Positions 8,776-17,845 of a stretch of DNA of 64,000 nucleotides are shown one piece after another. How positions within the stretch are numbered: position 1 is the stretch's first letter; each line of letters begins with the position of its first letter. This stretch comes from Gammaproteobacteria bacterium (lineage in GTDB: Bacteria; Pseudomonadota; Gammaproteobacteria; Enterobacterales; Alteromonadaceae). Position numbers and translations under genes: made by a program. The notes beneath the pieces were generated by a model that saw only the letters and a list, made by a program, of their open reading frames with translations, was not told where the DNA came from and ran no database searches. Location of the stretch: positions 1 to 64,000 of the forward strand of contig JAFLDV010000014.1 of NCBI GenBank assembly GCA_017302255.1, in the 5' to 3' direction.

Positions 8776-9816
8776 ATGTCTGTCGATGTCCATTCGCTGG
8801 CAATAAATTACATTGAAGCCTCAGAGTCTGCGCAGCTTACCGCGCATTTTCGGCAGGATTTACTGCCAGTTACCGCACAAGTAGCGTTGCTTATAGAACA
8901 ACTGCATTTGGCTTATAACGGTAAACCGGCAAAGGGATATGCAGGATTTAGTGAGCAGAAAACGCCGCAATTTCCCGATGCGTTGCAATCATGGCAAAGT
9001 CAGCAAACTGGTTTTGTCAGTTTGGCGGAGACTGCGACAGCTTTGTTAGTGGTCGAACTAACTAAACATCAGATCCCGGAAACAGGCTATGTGATGTTGT
9101 GTCACTACCGTTATCTCGCTAACGAATATCTATTAATCGCGATGCTTGGGAGCAAGGAGCATTTTAGCCTCACCGCGGATTTGCAACTCGCTTCAAGCAA
9201 ACATTTAGATATCGCTCGGATGCAACTAGCGGCTCGTATCGATTTATCGGAATTGCAATCCAGTCCAGAGCAGGGCAAGTACATCTCGTTTATTCGGGGT
9301 CGTGCCGGTCGAAAAGTGGCTGATTTCTTCCTCGATTTCTTAGGTGCTGAAGAAGGCGTTGATGCCAAGGTCAGTAGCAAAATTGTGCTGGCATCGGTGG
9401 AAGAATACCTAAGCGCTTCAGATTATGATCCAATGGAAAAAAATGAGGTTCGCAAGCAAGTCTATCAATACTGCGAAGAGCGAGCGAAGCAGGGACAAGA
9501 CGTGCAATTACAAGAATTGTCTGCAACGGTCGACAGCAGTGATGACCATGCGTTTGTTCGCTACTGCCAAGAACGCGAGCTGCCGGTTGCCGAGCAATTT
9601 CCAGTTGATGTTAAAGAGTTAAAAACTTTAGTGAAGTTCTCTGGTGCAGGCGCAGGCTTGAGTCTGAGCTTCGAACAGAAATTGCTTGGTGAACGGGTGC
9701 AATATGATGCAGAGCGTGATGTGCTGATCATCAAAGGTACGCCGCCAAATCTGCGCGATCAACTGCAAAAATTCATTCGCGGCTATTCAAGTTTTGAGCA
9801 AAAGGGATCAGAGTAG
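8776..9816 (+). CDS. yejK: Nucleoid-associated protein YejK (NdpA)
   Basis: A 346-residue YejK/NdpA family protein, a nucleoid-associated protein found in the spermidine nucleoid fraction of E. coli. Family features include the N-terminal NYIEASESAQ region, YISFIRGRAGRKVADFFLDF near residue 175 and VDVKELKTLVKFSGAG near 275. Length matches the family (about 335-346). It is divergent from yejL with about 70 bases between starts, so the promoters probably overlap. AGGA lies upstream of the ATG. Confidence 0.93.
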   Translation: MSVDVHSLAINYIEASESAQLTAHFRQDLLPVTAQVALLIEQLHLAYNGKPAKGYAGFSEQKTPQFPDALQSWQSQQTGFVSLAETATALLVVELTKHQIPETGYVMLCHYRYLANEYLLIAMLGSKEHFSLTADLQLASSKHLDIARMQLAARIDLSELQSSPEQGKYISFIRGRAGRKVADFFLDFLGAEEGVDAKVSSKIVLASVEEYLSASDYDPMEKNEVRKQVYQYCEERAKQGQDVQLQELSATVDSSDDHAFVRYCQERELPVAEQFPVDVKELKTLVKFSGAGAGLSLSFEQKLLGERVQYDAERDVLIIKGTPPNLRDQLQKFIRGYSSFEQKGSE

Positions 9817-9858
9817 TTTGCTCTAAGCGCTTCGTTGTTCTAATTAAGTTCCCGAATT

Positions 9859-9881
9859 GGCCAGCGGCATTCACGCTGGCC
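9859..9881. terminator. Hairpin between convergent genes
   Basis: An 8-bp perfect stem (GGCCAGCG / CGCTGGCC) with a 7-base loop lies between yejK and the converging minus-strand operon. There is no T-run, so its action as a terminator is inferred from position only. Confidence 0.45.
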
Positions 9882-9934
9882 GATTCGCTCAAACTGGCGG
9901 AGCTAAAACAGTGGCATGCATGTCAATGCAGGGC

Positions 9935-10183
9935 TTAATCGCCACCACCACCGTCGTCTGCAGAATGATCTGCATGTTGTTGATGGTTTTGAGGACTATT
10001 GGTTTTATTGGTATCAACCGTTGTGGCGTCTGATGCAGTTGCATTGCTCTTTTTGTTTTGGCTCACTGGTGCTGATCGCCGATGTTTGCTTTGAAACGAT
10101 TTGCTATTGCGCTTTAGTAACCATAAGTTACCGAAAATAAGCGCTATCACCAAAATAATCATTAATATCAATTCGCTATTCAT
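9935..10183 (-). CDS. Small DUF2897-like single-span membrane protein
   Basis: An 82-residue protein with one N-terminal hydrophobic span (ELILMIILVIALIFGNLWLL) followed by a basic stretch and a low-complexity hydrophilic tail rich in N, T, Q, H and D, ending in a glycine run. The N-terminal third resembles the DUF2897 family; function is unknown. ATG at 10183 follows GAGGGA at a good distance, and the start overlaps the end of the upstream M15 peptidase gene. It is the last gene of the operon running from the EIIA-like gene. Confidence 0.7.
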   Translation of the reverse strand: MNSELILMIILVIALIFGNLWLLKRNSKSFQSKHRRSAPVSQNKKSNATASDATTVDTNKTNSPQNHQQHADHSADDGGGGD

Positions 10184-10862
10184 TAGTTCCCTCACAAATA
10201 TTAAATACATAACGCCGCATTATTTCGTCGATTTCAGTTTTCAACAAGTCCTGTGGAAAAAGGTCGGCGTTTTTACAGGCGAACAGCACCTGCTCTTTCG
10301 TCAAAGCTGATTGGTAGTGCTTAGCCTGTGGCCAATAGGATAAATGCCAGGGTTCAACCGCAACACCGCCTAGGTATTGGCGATATGGTCGGAAAAAACC
10401 AAAGCGCGCAGCATGTTTACCGAGCCAACTATCTAAGCGATGGAAAGGGCCATCAGCAGTATATTCGGCTGGTGTTAATTGCAGCTGATAATCGCTACTT
10501 ATTGCGGCACTGTCAAAAACATCAAAGTCTGTTCCCCAGTGATGACGGCTGGTACCCGGCAACGCTGAAAAATGCAGAATCGCATAAAGTTTGGTTCTGT
10601 CGTCGAGTTGGCTTAGGTCGATCAATTGCGCGTTGAGATCAAATACCGGTCGTTGACCAGAGAGTTTGCCTTGCCAAATGCGCAATTGGGTTGCAAAGTC
10701 ACGATAGGACGATGCAATGGTAATATTTATGCCTTCAGCAGCAGCCGCTTGCTGCATCAAAAAAAATGCAGCAGCAGCCGCGGGTTGGAGGCGATGATTA
10801 CCAATTTGCTGCAATGCTGGACGGGTCAAGCCCGTCAACATCTGTTGCGCAATTACTGACAC
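10176..10862 (-). CDS. M15 family D-Ala-D-Ala carboxypeptidase-like protein
   Basis: A 228-residue zinc metallopeptidase of the VanY/M15B family, which cleaves D-Ala-D-Ala or related peptidoglycan peptides. The motifs are [14 protein letters not shown] near residue 50, the zinc site [12 protein letters not shown] near 105 (S-x-H-x-x-G-x-x-x-D), and VEPWHLSYW near 168 with the catalytic Glu and third ligand His. No signal peptide is visible, so the protein is either cytoplasmic, acting in peptide recycling, or exported by an unseen route. The GTG at 10862 overlaps the end of dapE; an ATG seven codons later is an alternative. The neighbour dapE makes diaminopimelate, so a cell-wall theme is plausible. 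Confidence 0.85.
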   Translation of the reverse strand: MSVIAQQMLTGLTRPALQQIGNHRLQPAAAAAFFLMQQAAAAEGINITIASSYRDFATQLRIWQGKLSGQRPVFDLNAQLIDLSQLDDRTKLYAILHFSALPGTSRHHWGTDFDVFDSAAISSDYQLQLTPAEYTADGPFHRLDSWLGKHAARFGFFRPYRQYLGGVAVEPWHLSYWPQAKHYQSALTKEQVLFACKNADLFPQDLLKTEIDEIMRRYVFNICEGTNE

Positions 10863-12010
10863 AGCTGCAAGTTTTCCAACATCAAACTATATACATCAAC
10901 AAGCTTTTCGAGGTCTGCAACCCGAACGTGCTCGTTGATTTTATGAATGGAGCCATTGCAAGGTCCAAGTTCTAAAACTTGCGCGCCAGTTGGTGCGATA
11001 AAACGACCATCAGAGGTTCCTCCTGAAGTTTCCAAAGATGGCGTAAAGCCTTGGATCTGTTGCACCGCGTCAACAACCGCAGCGACCAATGCGCCACTTT
11101 CGGTCAGAAATGGTAGACCGTTGAGCACCCAATCGAGTTGGAAATTGAGCTGGTGGCGCTGCAGAATTTCGGTTACTTGCTGTTGCAACTGTTCGGCCGT
11201 TACTTCCGTGCTGTAGCGGAAATTAAAGGTTAAATCGAGCTCGCCTGGCACTACATTGGTTGCGCCAGTACCGGCATGAATATTGGAAATCTGAAAGCTG
11301 GTTGCCGGGAAATAGGCATTGCCATGGTCCCACACTTGCTCGCTAAGTTCTGCAAGCGCTGGTGCAGCGCGATGTATTGGGTTAGTGACCAGATGCGGAT
11401 AAGCAACATGACCTTGCACGCCAATTATTTTTAGATAGCCAGTGAGTGAGCCGCGTCGGCCATTTTTAATAACATCGCCAAGTTGTGCTGTGCTGGAAGG
11501 CTCACCAACCAGGCACCAGCGAATTTTCTCTTGGCGTGCTTCAAGCACTTCCACCACACGTTTAGTTCCATTGATAAATGGTCCTTCTTCGTCGCTGGTG
11601 ATGAGATAAGCGATATCAAATTTTGGATCTGGGTATTTAGCAAGAAAGCGTTCTGTCGCGACAATCATCGCCGCTAGGCTGCCTTTCATATCGGCAGTGC
11701 CGCGGCCGTAAAGCATACCATCGCGGATTTCTGGGACAAACGGATCACTATGCCACTGCGCTAAAGGACCTGTCGGAACTACGTCAGTGTGTCCGGCAAA
11801 GCAAAATAATGGTTTGCCTTGGCCACGTCGTGCCCATAAATTTAACGTATCTTCAAAAAACATCGATTCGATGGCAAACCCTTGCGCCGCTAAGCGATCT
11901 GCCATCAGCTGCTGACAACCTTCATCTGCAGGTGTGACAGATGGTCGCCGGATCAAATCTATAGTTAGTTCAAGTACAGGGCTCATTTCATTGGCATTCA
12001 TCGGTTTCAT
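10853..12010 (-). CDS. dapE: Succinyl-diaminopimelate desuccinylase
   Basis: DapE hydrolyses N-succinyl-LL-diaminopimelate to LL-diaminopimelate in lysine and peptidoglycan precursor synthesis. The 385-residue frame shows the M20 metallopeptidase pattern: [11 protein letters not shown] (zinc His-Asp), [29 protein letters not shown] (catalytic Glu), CLVGEPSS, and [21 protein letters not shown] near the end. The ATG at 12010 lies eight bases after the stop of the ArsC-like gene. A second candidate ATG at 11986 fits the E. coli N terminus better. The pairing of an ArsC/YffB-like gene directly before dapE is conserved in Enterobacteria. Confidence 0.95.
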   Translation of the reverse strand: MKPMNANEMSPVLELTIDLIRRPSVTPADEGCQQLMADRLAAQGFAIESMFFEDTLNLWARRGQGKPLFCFAGHTDVVPTGPLAQWHSDPFVPEIRDGMLYGRGTADMKGSLAAMIVATERFLAKYPDPKFDIAYLITSDEEGPFINGTKRVVEVLEARQEKIRWCLVGEPSSTAQLGDVIKNGRRGSLTGYLKIIGVQGHVAYPHLVTNPIHRAAPALAELSEQVWDHGNAYFPATSFQISNIHAGTGATNVVPGELDLTFNFRYSTEVTAEQLQQQVTEILQRHQLNFQLDWVLNGLPFLTESGALVAAVVDAVQQIQGFTPSLETSGGTSDGRFIAPTGAQVLELGPCNGSIHKINEHVRVADLEKLVDVYSLMLENLQLCQ

Positions 12011-12017
12011 TTTGGAC

Positions 12018-12371
12018 TCAAACAGCAATTTGAAAAAAGTTGGTATAACTGTCGGCGGAGAAACCACACAGATAACGGCCGTTATGGCAAAGCACAGGAC
12101 GCTTAATCAGTGCAGGGTATTCCAGCATTAGTGTCAGGGCGGTCTGGTAATCCATGTTTACTTTGCGATCATCGGCAATTGTTCGCCAAGTAGTACCTCG
12201 GGTATTTAACAGTGTCTGCCATCCCAGTTCTTTGCAGAATTGGCTTAGCATCGTCTCATCGAGACCTTGCTGGCGATAGTCATGAAATTCAACATCAATT
12301 TGCTTGGTTTCAAGCCAAGCTTTGGCTTTTTTGATGGTATCGCAATTTTTGATACCGTACATCTTGGTCAT
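12018..12371 (-). CDS. ArsC/Spx-family (YffB-like) protein
   Basis: A 117-residue thioredoxin-fold protein of the ArsC/Spx/YffB family. The N terminus [18 protein letters not shown] carries the single conserved Cys, with [11 protein letters not shown] next and [16 protein letters not shown] at the conserved R-P position. Family members include arsenate reductases and regulators, but YffB proteins have no proven arsenate activity, so no reaction is claimed. ATG at 12371 follows AGGA at nine bases. It sits directly upstream of dapE, as yffB does in E. coli. Confidence 0.88.
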   Translation of the reverse strand: MTKMYGIKNCDTIKKAKAWLETKQIDVEFHDYRQQGLDETMLSQFCKELGWQTLLNTRGTTWRTIADDRKVNMDYQTALTLMLEYPALIKRPVLCHNGRYLCGFSADSYTNFFQIAV

Positions 12372-12384
12372 GAGTAGCAATCCT

Positions 12385-12906
12385 TTACACTGCTTGGGAT
12401 TCTTTAATTTCGATCAAAAACAACACATCTGAGCCGCCTTGTACGAAGTGTCCTCGGCTAAGGATCCTGTTGAATTTGGGATGGTCGTGCACAGTCACTA
12501 TATAACTGAAATGTTCGTATAGTTTGCTCAGCACGTGTGGATCAAAATGCAAAATAGCTTGCCCCTGACGAACTAATGCATTTGCCGGTACTTGCCATTG
12601 GAAACCTTGCCCATTGCTGTCTTCGCTCTGTGGAAAGCGCACATCTACCTTAAGGCCGTTTTGGTGAACAAAACTGATAAGGCCGCCACAGTGATCCGTT
12701 CGAATACAACGTCCGTCGAAAGGGGCAACAATAACTGGTTGATCTGGAATGACTTCGACACCTTCACCAAAGTAACCCGCACGCGCCAGCGCATCCGGGT
12801 GTTCAGTAAGGGCGCGAATTTGACCGCTGACCGGACTGATGACCTTAATACCAAAGGCTCGCTCAAGGTTATGTTGATGTTGCAGTTTCTGAAACTGGGC
12901 TGACAT
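12385..12906 (-). CDS. EIIA(Glc)-like domain protein lacking both active-site histidines
   Basis: A 173-residue protein that aligns over its length with Crr, the glucose-type PTS EIIA: VISPVSGQIRALTEHPDA at the start, GEGVEVIP, IVAPFDGRC, and a C-terminal VLFLIEI strand. In an ungapped alignment by eye from APVDG, Crr His75 falls on a Gly and the phosphorylated His90 falls on the Arg of VDVRFP. It therefore should not carry a phosphate and cannot work as a PTS transfer protein. A regulatory or binding role is possible. ATG at 12906 has GGAG six bases upstream; two other in-frame ATGs (12909, 12918) exist. It heads the dapE operon, and no EIIBC or HPr gene is near. Confidence 0.72.
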   Translation of the reverse strand: MSAQFQKLQHQHNLERAFGIKVISPVSGQIRALTEHPDALARAGYFGEGVEVIPDQPVIVAPFDGRCIRTDHCGGLISFVHQNGLKVDVRFPQSEDSNGQGFQWQVPANALVRQGQAILHFDPHVLSKLYEHFSYIVTVHDHPKFNRILSRGHFVQGGSDVLFLIEIKESQAV

Positions 12907-13157
12907 CATGGGCTCCATTCTTCGTCATTGCTTGATAGTACCCAAAGCCGCGTAACTTTTCTGCAGGAAATGACATTATTTCAAAAAATTTGGTTCCCGA
13001 TGAATTTTTTTTGACTGCTAACTAGCGTAAATTCAGAGTCGCTGAAAATTATAGTGTGAAAATGGAGCTTTCAGGGGAAATAGACTGTTTAAGCTCTAAA
13101 TCTCTTAGTTAATATTCGGACAGCATCGCTGTAATGCCCATGGAATCGTCAAAATTT

Positions 13158-13179
13158 TGTCCACAGATTCTGTGGATAA
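13158..13179. promoter_or_regulatory. Inverted pair of DnaA boxes
   Basis: TTGTCCACA (13158-13166, one mismatch) faces TGTGGATAA (13171-13179, a perfect TTATCCACA on the minus strand). Together they form a near-perfect palindrome centred on ATT. The spacing and intergenic position suggest a DnaA-binding site. Whether it acts in regulation or DnaA titration is unknown. Confidence 0.5.
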
Positions 13180-13423
13180 CTTTGTGTATTGTTATGTTTA
13201 AAGTTGTTATGTTCATGAAATTATTTGATTTATGTGGGTGGCATATTTTTTGTCAAATCGAAACTTTCAGTTGGAGCTATCTAAAAGGTTAAAATGATGA
13301 CCTTTCTTAAAAATTTTAGCTTGAGCAAATGAATTAAGATGATAAAAATCGATTAATACCTTAGTTCTACATAGGAAAACTTATTGGTTGACGCTTTTTG
13401 CAACAACTCTCGGCGAATAACTC

Positions 13424-13473
13424 ACTAGTGGCGGCCGCTGGCGATGTGCTAAAGTAAATCTAGAGCTGAATTC
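13424..13473. other. Cluster of four rare 6-8 bp palindromic restriction sites
   Basis: Within 50 bases lie ACTAGT (13424), GCGGCCGC (13431), TCTAGA (13459) and GAATTC (13468). The sites are exact, but the intervening bases do not match any vector polylinker I recall. This may be chance or a trace of cloned or spliced sequence. Confidence 0.5.
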
Positions 13474-13513
13474 CTTGCGTATAAGTAAGTGCAAGTTGCT
13501 AAGTGGAGGTTGT

Positions 13514-13960
13514 ATGGCTGAAGGATTTATAAAAACGCTGCAGCAGGGATTTGCCTATAGCAAAGATTGGCCAGCAGTGGCCGAATTTAATGCAATTTTC
13601 CCTGAGAACAAAGTGATTAAGATGACTTTGCTCGGGCAGAAATTTTTGCCTGCGTTTAGCGTTGCCACCATCATGTTACAGCTGCAAATTTACGGCCAGT
13701 CACAACTGTTTCCGGCGCTTGCAGTCGCATTATTTATTTTTGCGTTGCCGCTTCAGGGATTCTATTGGCTTGGGATCCGCGCTCAAAGCCACTTACCGCC
13801 ACAATTACAACGATGGTACCAAGATATTTCAACTAAGATGCAGCAAAGCGGCGTAGCCCATGTTATGCCTGCGGCCAAACCACGTTATGCTGATTTGGCG
13901 GTATTGCTAAAAACTGCATTAAAACAGCTGGACCGAGCGTTCCTCAAGCAGTGGTTTTAG
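13514..13960 (+). CDS. yfbV: UPF0208 membrane protein YfbV
   Basis: A 148-residue YfbV family protein. It begins with a conserved cytoplasmic segment (FIKTLQQGFAYSKDWP and FPENKVIKMT), then two transmembrane helices separated by a short loop, then QGFYWLGIRAQSHLPPQL and a helical tail. E. coli YfbV (151 residues) has been linked to chromosome macrodomain insulation, but the mechanism is unclear. ATG at 13514 is preceded by GGAGG five bases away, which excludes the longer frame from 13475. Unlike E. coli, no ackA-pta pair is visible beside it. Confidence 0.92.
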   Translation: MAEGFIKTLQQGFAYSKDWPAVAEFNAIFPENKVIKMTLLGQKFLPAFSVATIMLQLQIYGQSQLFPALAVALFIFALPLQGFYWLGIRAQSHLPPQLQRWYQDISTKMQQSGVAHVMPAAKPRYADLAVLLKTALKQLDRAFLKQWF

Positions 13961-14031
13961 GCCAAGTACCACTGCGCTTACCCTCTATTTTGCATTTGCC
14001 AGGTTCTTGAGCGTAATGACAAGACATTACA

Positions 14032-14664
14032 CTATGGTCGCGGCAGTTCATTCCAGAGACTATGTTTGAGCCATTCTGGTCGATAAACCAACAACATGGT
14101 CAATGCCATGCCATTTAGTAAACCCTCCGGAAATGCCAGTAGCGGTGTGATAAGTAAATAATCGCTGGTGAGATTGGGTGCGGTGCCAAGCCAACTATAA
14201 CCGAGAGCTTGTAGTAATAGGTAAGTGACAGAACTTAGTATGCTGTTGAAGAAACCACCGACAAAAATCACCACAAATAGTTGACGAGGCAACCATTTTT
14301 GGCTGGCGAGTAGCACCAAGTAACTTTGGATAACGGCAACCACGACCGCCAACCATTGCCACAGCTGTAATTCATCAATTGAAATCTGGGTGTTGTTGAC
14401 GAGCGCCAACACTGGCGGTGGTATCAATAATGCTAATGGTACCAACAATAAGCTTAGCCGCAGTCCTAGCACTATAACTAGGGTCGTCACTCCAAGAAAA
14501 TGGACCGGCGGGCTGTCTGGAAGTTGGCCTTTCAGCTGCCATAACACCATTAAAAGGCAAAGTGCCGCACCAAATAAATGTTGCACCAATGGCAGCTTGA
14601 GTAATTGAAAAGTTGGGCGATCGAGGATTAACAAATACAAGATCGCCAAGGCAAGGTAAATCAT
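14032..14664 (-). CDS. CbiM-like integral membrane protein (ECF-type permease family)
   Basis: A 210-residue hydrophobic protein with about six membrane spans. The C-terminal [20 protein letters not shown] and RPEWL segments match the COG3235/CbiM-like family often annotated as energy-coupling-factor permease. No ATPase or partner gene is nearby, so an actual transport role is unproven. The ATG overlaps the xthA stop (ATGA), so it is co-translated with xthA. Confidence 0.75.
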   Translation of the reverse strand: MIYLALAILYLLILDRPTFQLLKLPLVQHLFGAALCLLMVLWQLKGQLPDSPPVHFLGVTTLVIVLGLRLSLLLVPLALLIPPPVLALVNNTQISIDELQLWQWLAVVVAVIQSYLVLLASQKWLPRQLFVVIFVGGFFNSILSSVTYLLLQALGYSWLGTAPNLTSDYLLITPLLAFPEGLLNGMALTMLLVYRPEWLKHSLWNELPRP

Positions 14665-15473
14665 GCCAAATTAAACACCGACCAAACCGGCGCGTGATCT
14701 GAAGGGCGCTCCATGCCACGTAATTCATAATCGATATCGGATTCAGTACAAAGTGCTGCTAGAGGTGCTGTCGCCATGACAACATCGATGCGTAAGCCGC
14801 GATTATCATCAAATCCTTTTGAACGATAGTCAAACCAGCTGTAACGCTCAGACTGCTCTGGTGCTAACTGACGGTAGGTGTCAATCAATCCCCAGTCTTT
14901 GATCGTTTGCAGCATTTCGCGCTCTTCCGGTAAGAATGAACATTTGCCATCCTTTAACCAGCGTTTGCGGTTCGGTTCGCCGATGCCTATATCAAGCTCC
15001 ACTGGCGAAATGTTAATGTCACCAATGACGCTAACCAGTTCATCTGGTTGGTGATTGTTTTGCAAATAACTAAGCAAATCTTTGTAGTACTTTTGCTTTG
15101 CCGGAAATTTAGTTGGGTGATCACGACTTTCACCTTGCGGGAAATAACCGTTTAGAAGGGTAAAAGCACGGCCATCGGCCAAGGTCCAACGGCCAATCAG
15201 CATGCGACGCTGTGCATCAGCCTCGTCACCTGGAAAGCCATAGAGCATGCTGTCGGCTGGGCGTTTAGACAAAATGGCGACGCCATAATGACCCTTTTGG
15301 CCAAAGTGGTAGACTTCATAGCCTAGGCTTTTCACTTCATCTAATGGAAATTCATCGTCATGCACTTTGATTTCTTGCAAACCAATAAAATCAGGTTGGT
15401 GTTTTTCAACCAAAGCTTTTAGTTGGTGTGGTCTTGCACGAAGGCCGTTGATATTAAAAGAGATGATTTTCAT
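14661..15473 (-). CDS. xthA: Exodeoxyribonuclease III
   Basis: XthA is the main AP endonuclease and 3'-5' exonuclease of base excision repair. The 270-residue sequence begins [14 protein letters not shown], carries the metal ligand in GLQEIKVHD (Glu34), the catalytic GDINISP near residue 152, GLRIDVVMA near 228, and the terminal active-site PSDHAPVW near 260. All key residues are present and the length matches E. coli (268). It is the first gene of a two-gene unit with the CbiM-like protein. Confidence 0.97.
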   Translation of the reverse strand: MKIISFNINGLRARPHQLKALVEKHQPDFIGLQEIKVHDDEFPLDEVKSLGYEVYHFGQKGHYGVAILSKRPADSMLYGFPGDEADAQRRMLIGRWTLADGRAFTLLNGYFPQGESRDHPTKFPAKQKYYKDLLSYLQNNHQPDELVSVIGDINISPVELDIGIGEPNRKRWLKDGKCSFLPEEREMLQTIKDWGLIDTYRQLAPEQSERYSWFDYRSKGFDDNRGLRIDVVMATAPLAALCTESDIDYELRGMERPSDHAPVWSVFNLA

Positions 15474-15636
15474 GGTTGTCCTAATTCGCTTGGTCTAAGT
15501 TGCTTGACGATTTCCATCTGGAATTGTTGCATCATAACATCGGCAATCCTGAGTGTCTAAACCGTAACTTGCTGTGACATTCGCAATTCGTTATGCTCGC
15601 GCCAGCGAATTAATGCCGCGAAATGGCTGTTTATTA

Positions 15637-16359
15637 ATGAATATATGTTGTCCTTTGACTCAAATTACCTACCAGTTAAAACGCTCACTGCGAAGACGCA
15701 CCATTGGTCTAAAAATTGGCGAGCAGGGGCTTGTGGTTTTTGCGCCTTCAAATTTACCGCAGTCATCTATTGATTTATGCATGTTGGAAAAAAAGAACTG
15801 GATCCAGCGCCATTTAGAACGTCGTACAACCCTTACAGTCATAGATCATCTTGCACTTGGCAAGTTGCCGTTGTTAGGCGAAGAACTCTCGTTGCAAATA
15901 GTCGATGACAGCTATTCAGCAGTGACCTTAGAAGGCCAAAAACTTTGGGTGCAGCTGTCGCATCGCATCAACAAGTCAAATAGGCAGGCGCATCTGGAAA
16001 AACTTGTAACTCAGTTTTATCAGCAACAAGCACAGGATTGGTTTAGCGAGCGTTTAACCTATTGGCAAGCAAAGTTAGACGTGCGGTTTTCCACATTACA
16101 AGTTAAGCAATGGCGTCGAAAGTGGGGTAGTTGCGATAGTAAAGGCGTGGTTAGTTTAAACTGGCGATTATTGTTGGCACCGGCGTGGGTTGCTGATTAT
16201 GTGGTCGTGCATGAACTTGCGCATCTGCGTTACATGAACCATTCCGCTAACTTTTGGCAACTTGTGGCGCTGACTTATCCTCAATACAAACTGGCGGAAG
16301 CCTATTTGCGCGAGCATCAACATCAATTGTTTTTAACTAATGTTGCGCAAGATCAATAG
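15637..16359 (+). CDS. YgjP-like (DUF45) M48-type metallopeptidase
   Basis: A 240-residue protein of the YgjP/DUF45 family. The N-terminal part ITYQLKRSLRRRTIGLKIGE and the central VKQWRRKWGSC segment are typical, and the zinc-binding helix is VVHELAHLRYMNHSANFW near residue 188 (HELAH plus a downstream His). It is predicted to be cytoplasmic with an unknown substrate. The start is uncertain: ATG at 15637 fits homologues, while ATG at 15613 would add eight residues. Neither has a clear ribosome site. It is divergent from xthA. Confidence 0.85.
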   Translation: MNICCPLTQITYQLKRSLRRRTIGLKIGEQGLVVFAPSNLPQSSIDLCMLEKKNWIQRHLERRTTLTVIDHLALGKLPLLGEELSLQIVDDSYSAVTLEGQKLWVQLSHRINKSNRQAHLEKLVTQFYQQQAQDWFSERLTYWQAKLDVRFSTLQVKQWRRKWGSCDSKGVVSLNWRLLLAPAWVADYVVVHELAHLRYMNHSANFWQLVALTYPQYKLAEAYLREHQHQLFLTNVAQDQ

Positions 16360-16628
16360 AATTTTTGATACTCCCGATGAATGCCCTTTATTTTTACCCG
16401 GCTTTTCTGGTTTAATCGCCGCAATTACTTGAGCTTGCAATGGCATGGTGCATGCGGCAATTCGATCTGTGGATATGCATGATCCGAACAGTGCTATTGC
16501 CTCAGATTACTTTTCGATAAGTTGCCGTCAAGTTGCCGATAATCTTGCAATGCTCGGACAGTTCAAACAGACAATAATAATTAACAAAGCGCCGACAATA
16601 GTGGCGTCGACGTTTCTGCAGGGATCCT

Positions 16629-17360
16629 ATGACCAATAAACTCAAATTGCAGCAGCTACTTAAACTGCTTGATTTAACAAGATTAAATGATGATGACAGC
16701 CAAGAGGCGATGCAAGAATGGTTGCAACAGACCGCAATTGCTTCTGCGGTGCCAGCAGCTTTTTGTGTTTATCCGCAATTTTTGAAACAGACATCGAGTC
16801 ATTTACACTCACAGCAGATGACTGCGGAGCTTGCCACAGTAGTTAATTTTCCAAGTGGAGATGCGCCTATTGCTGTGGTTGTTGCAGAAATCGCGGCAGC
16901 TTTGCAACTTGGCGCCACGGAAATTGATTGTGTATTGCCGTATAAAGCATTGCTGGCTGGACATACTGAACAAGTTCGTGATTTTTTAATCGAAGTCCGT
17001 CGCGCTTGCGGTGATACCTGTCTAAAAATCATTATTGAGTCAGGTGAATTAGTCACGCCGCAACAAATCATTAAAGCAACAGAATTATGTATCCAGACTG
17101 GAGCAGATTTTGTGAAAACTTCTACGGGTAAGGTTCCGGTTGGTGCCACAGTCGAATCGGCTCGGAGTATATTAACTGTTATTGCTGCTTCTGAGCGTTT
17201 TGTCGGCTTTAAAGCCTCTGGTGGCGTAAGAACTGTCGCTCAAGCATTAGAATTAGTGCAACTGTATGAAGAAATTACTGGTCGCTTGGCCTCAGCTGAA
17301 GGCATGAGAATAGGCGCGAGTGCGCTTTTAACTGAATTGCGTGCTCAACTCGGCGATTAA
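16629..17360 (+). CDS. deoC: Deoxyribose-phosphate aldolase
   Basis: DeoC splits 2-deoxyribose-5-phosphate into acetaldehyde and glyceraldehyde-3-phosphate in deoxynucleoside catabolism. The 243-residue protein shows the TIM-barrel motifs: LLDLTRLNDDD at the N terminus, EIDCVLPYK near residue 98 (catalytic Asp), LKIIIESGEL near 137, and FVKTSTGK near 161 with the Schiff-base lysine. VGFKASGGVR follows near 192. AGGGA lies five bases before the ATG. No deoA, deoB or deoD is adjacent, so it is monocistronic, with a strong terminator downstream. Confidence 0.95.
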   Translation: MTNKLKLQQLLKLLDLTRLNDDDSQEAMQEWLQQTAIASAVPAAFCVYPQFLKQTSSHLHSQQMTAELATVVNFPSGDAPIAVVVAEIAAALQLGATEIDCVLPYKALLAGHTEQVRDFLIEVRRACGDTCLKIIIESGELVTPQQIIKATELCIQTGADFVKTSTGKVPVGATVESARSILTVIAASERFVGFKASGGVRTVAQALELVQLYEEITGRLASAEGMRIGASALLTELRAQLGD

Positions 17361-17410
17361 TGAATCGGTTCTGCTTTGTGCTTGCGCAAAGCGTTATTGA
17401 ATCAACTGGA

Positions 17411-17443
17411 AAACGAACAAGCTTGCTTGTTCGTTTTTTTTTT
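17411..17443 (+). terminator. Rho-independent terminator of deoC
   Basis: An 11-bp perfect stem (core AACGAACAAG / CTTGTTCGTT) with loop CTTG is followed by a run of ten T. It lies 50 bases after deoC. Confidence 0.92.
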
Positions 17444-17651
17444 CAATTATTTTGGTCTGCAATTTTGGACGGCAATCGAATACCAAATTTCTACTGTTGA
17501 AAAATAATTGGTTTGGCTGAATGTTTAAGAATGATAATTAGATGCGATGCATGTTATCTGAGTGATGCACAGGATCTGAGATTAAACTTTTGAATTTTGG
17601 GGGGATTTCAATTCAGGACTTGCAAGAAGTTTTCAAGACATGCGGCGTAAA

Positions 17652-17736
<85 letters not shown>

Positions 17737-17845
17737 ACGTGGCGGGCATATTATCAAAATTATTCATCTTGTAAAGCAATAAACTTAAGTATTCTGACTG
17801 ATTGCCGATAAAGACAGCAATTGTGAATAAATTAGTTCGAATTTT

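Larger units (their letters stand above)
12907..13513. other. Intergenic gap of about 600 bases, AT-rich
   Basis: This gap separates the divergent EIIA-like gene and yfbV. I see no convincing gene; the longest ATG-led frame I traced is a 27-codon stretch near 13210. It holds the inverted DnaA boxes and the restriction-site cluster listed separately, and presumably promoters for both flanking genes. The middle is very A/T rich. Confidence 0.6.

Noticed and set aside
16445..16639. Short plus-strand frame before deoC
   Set aside because: It has no family resemblance and overlaps the deoC start; the gap from 16360 to 16628 appears to hold only a promoter region.
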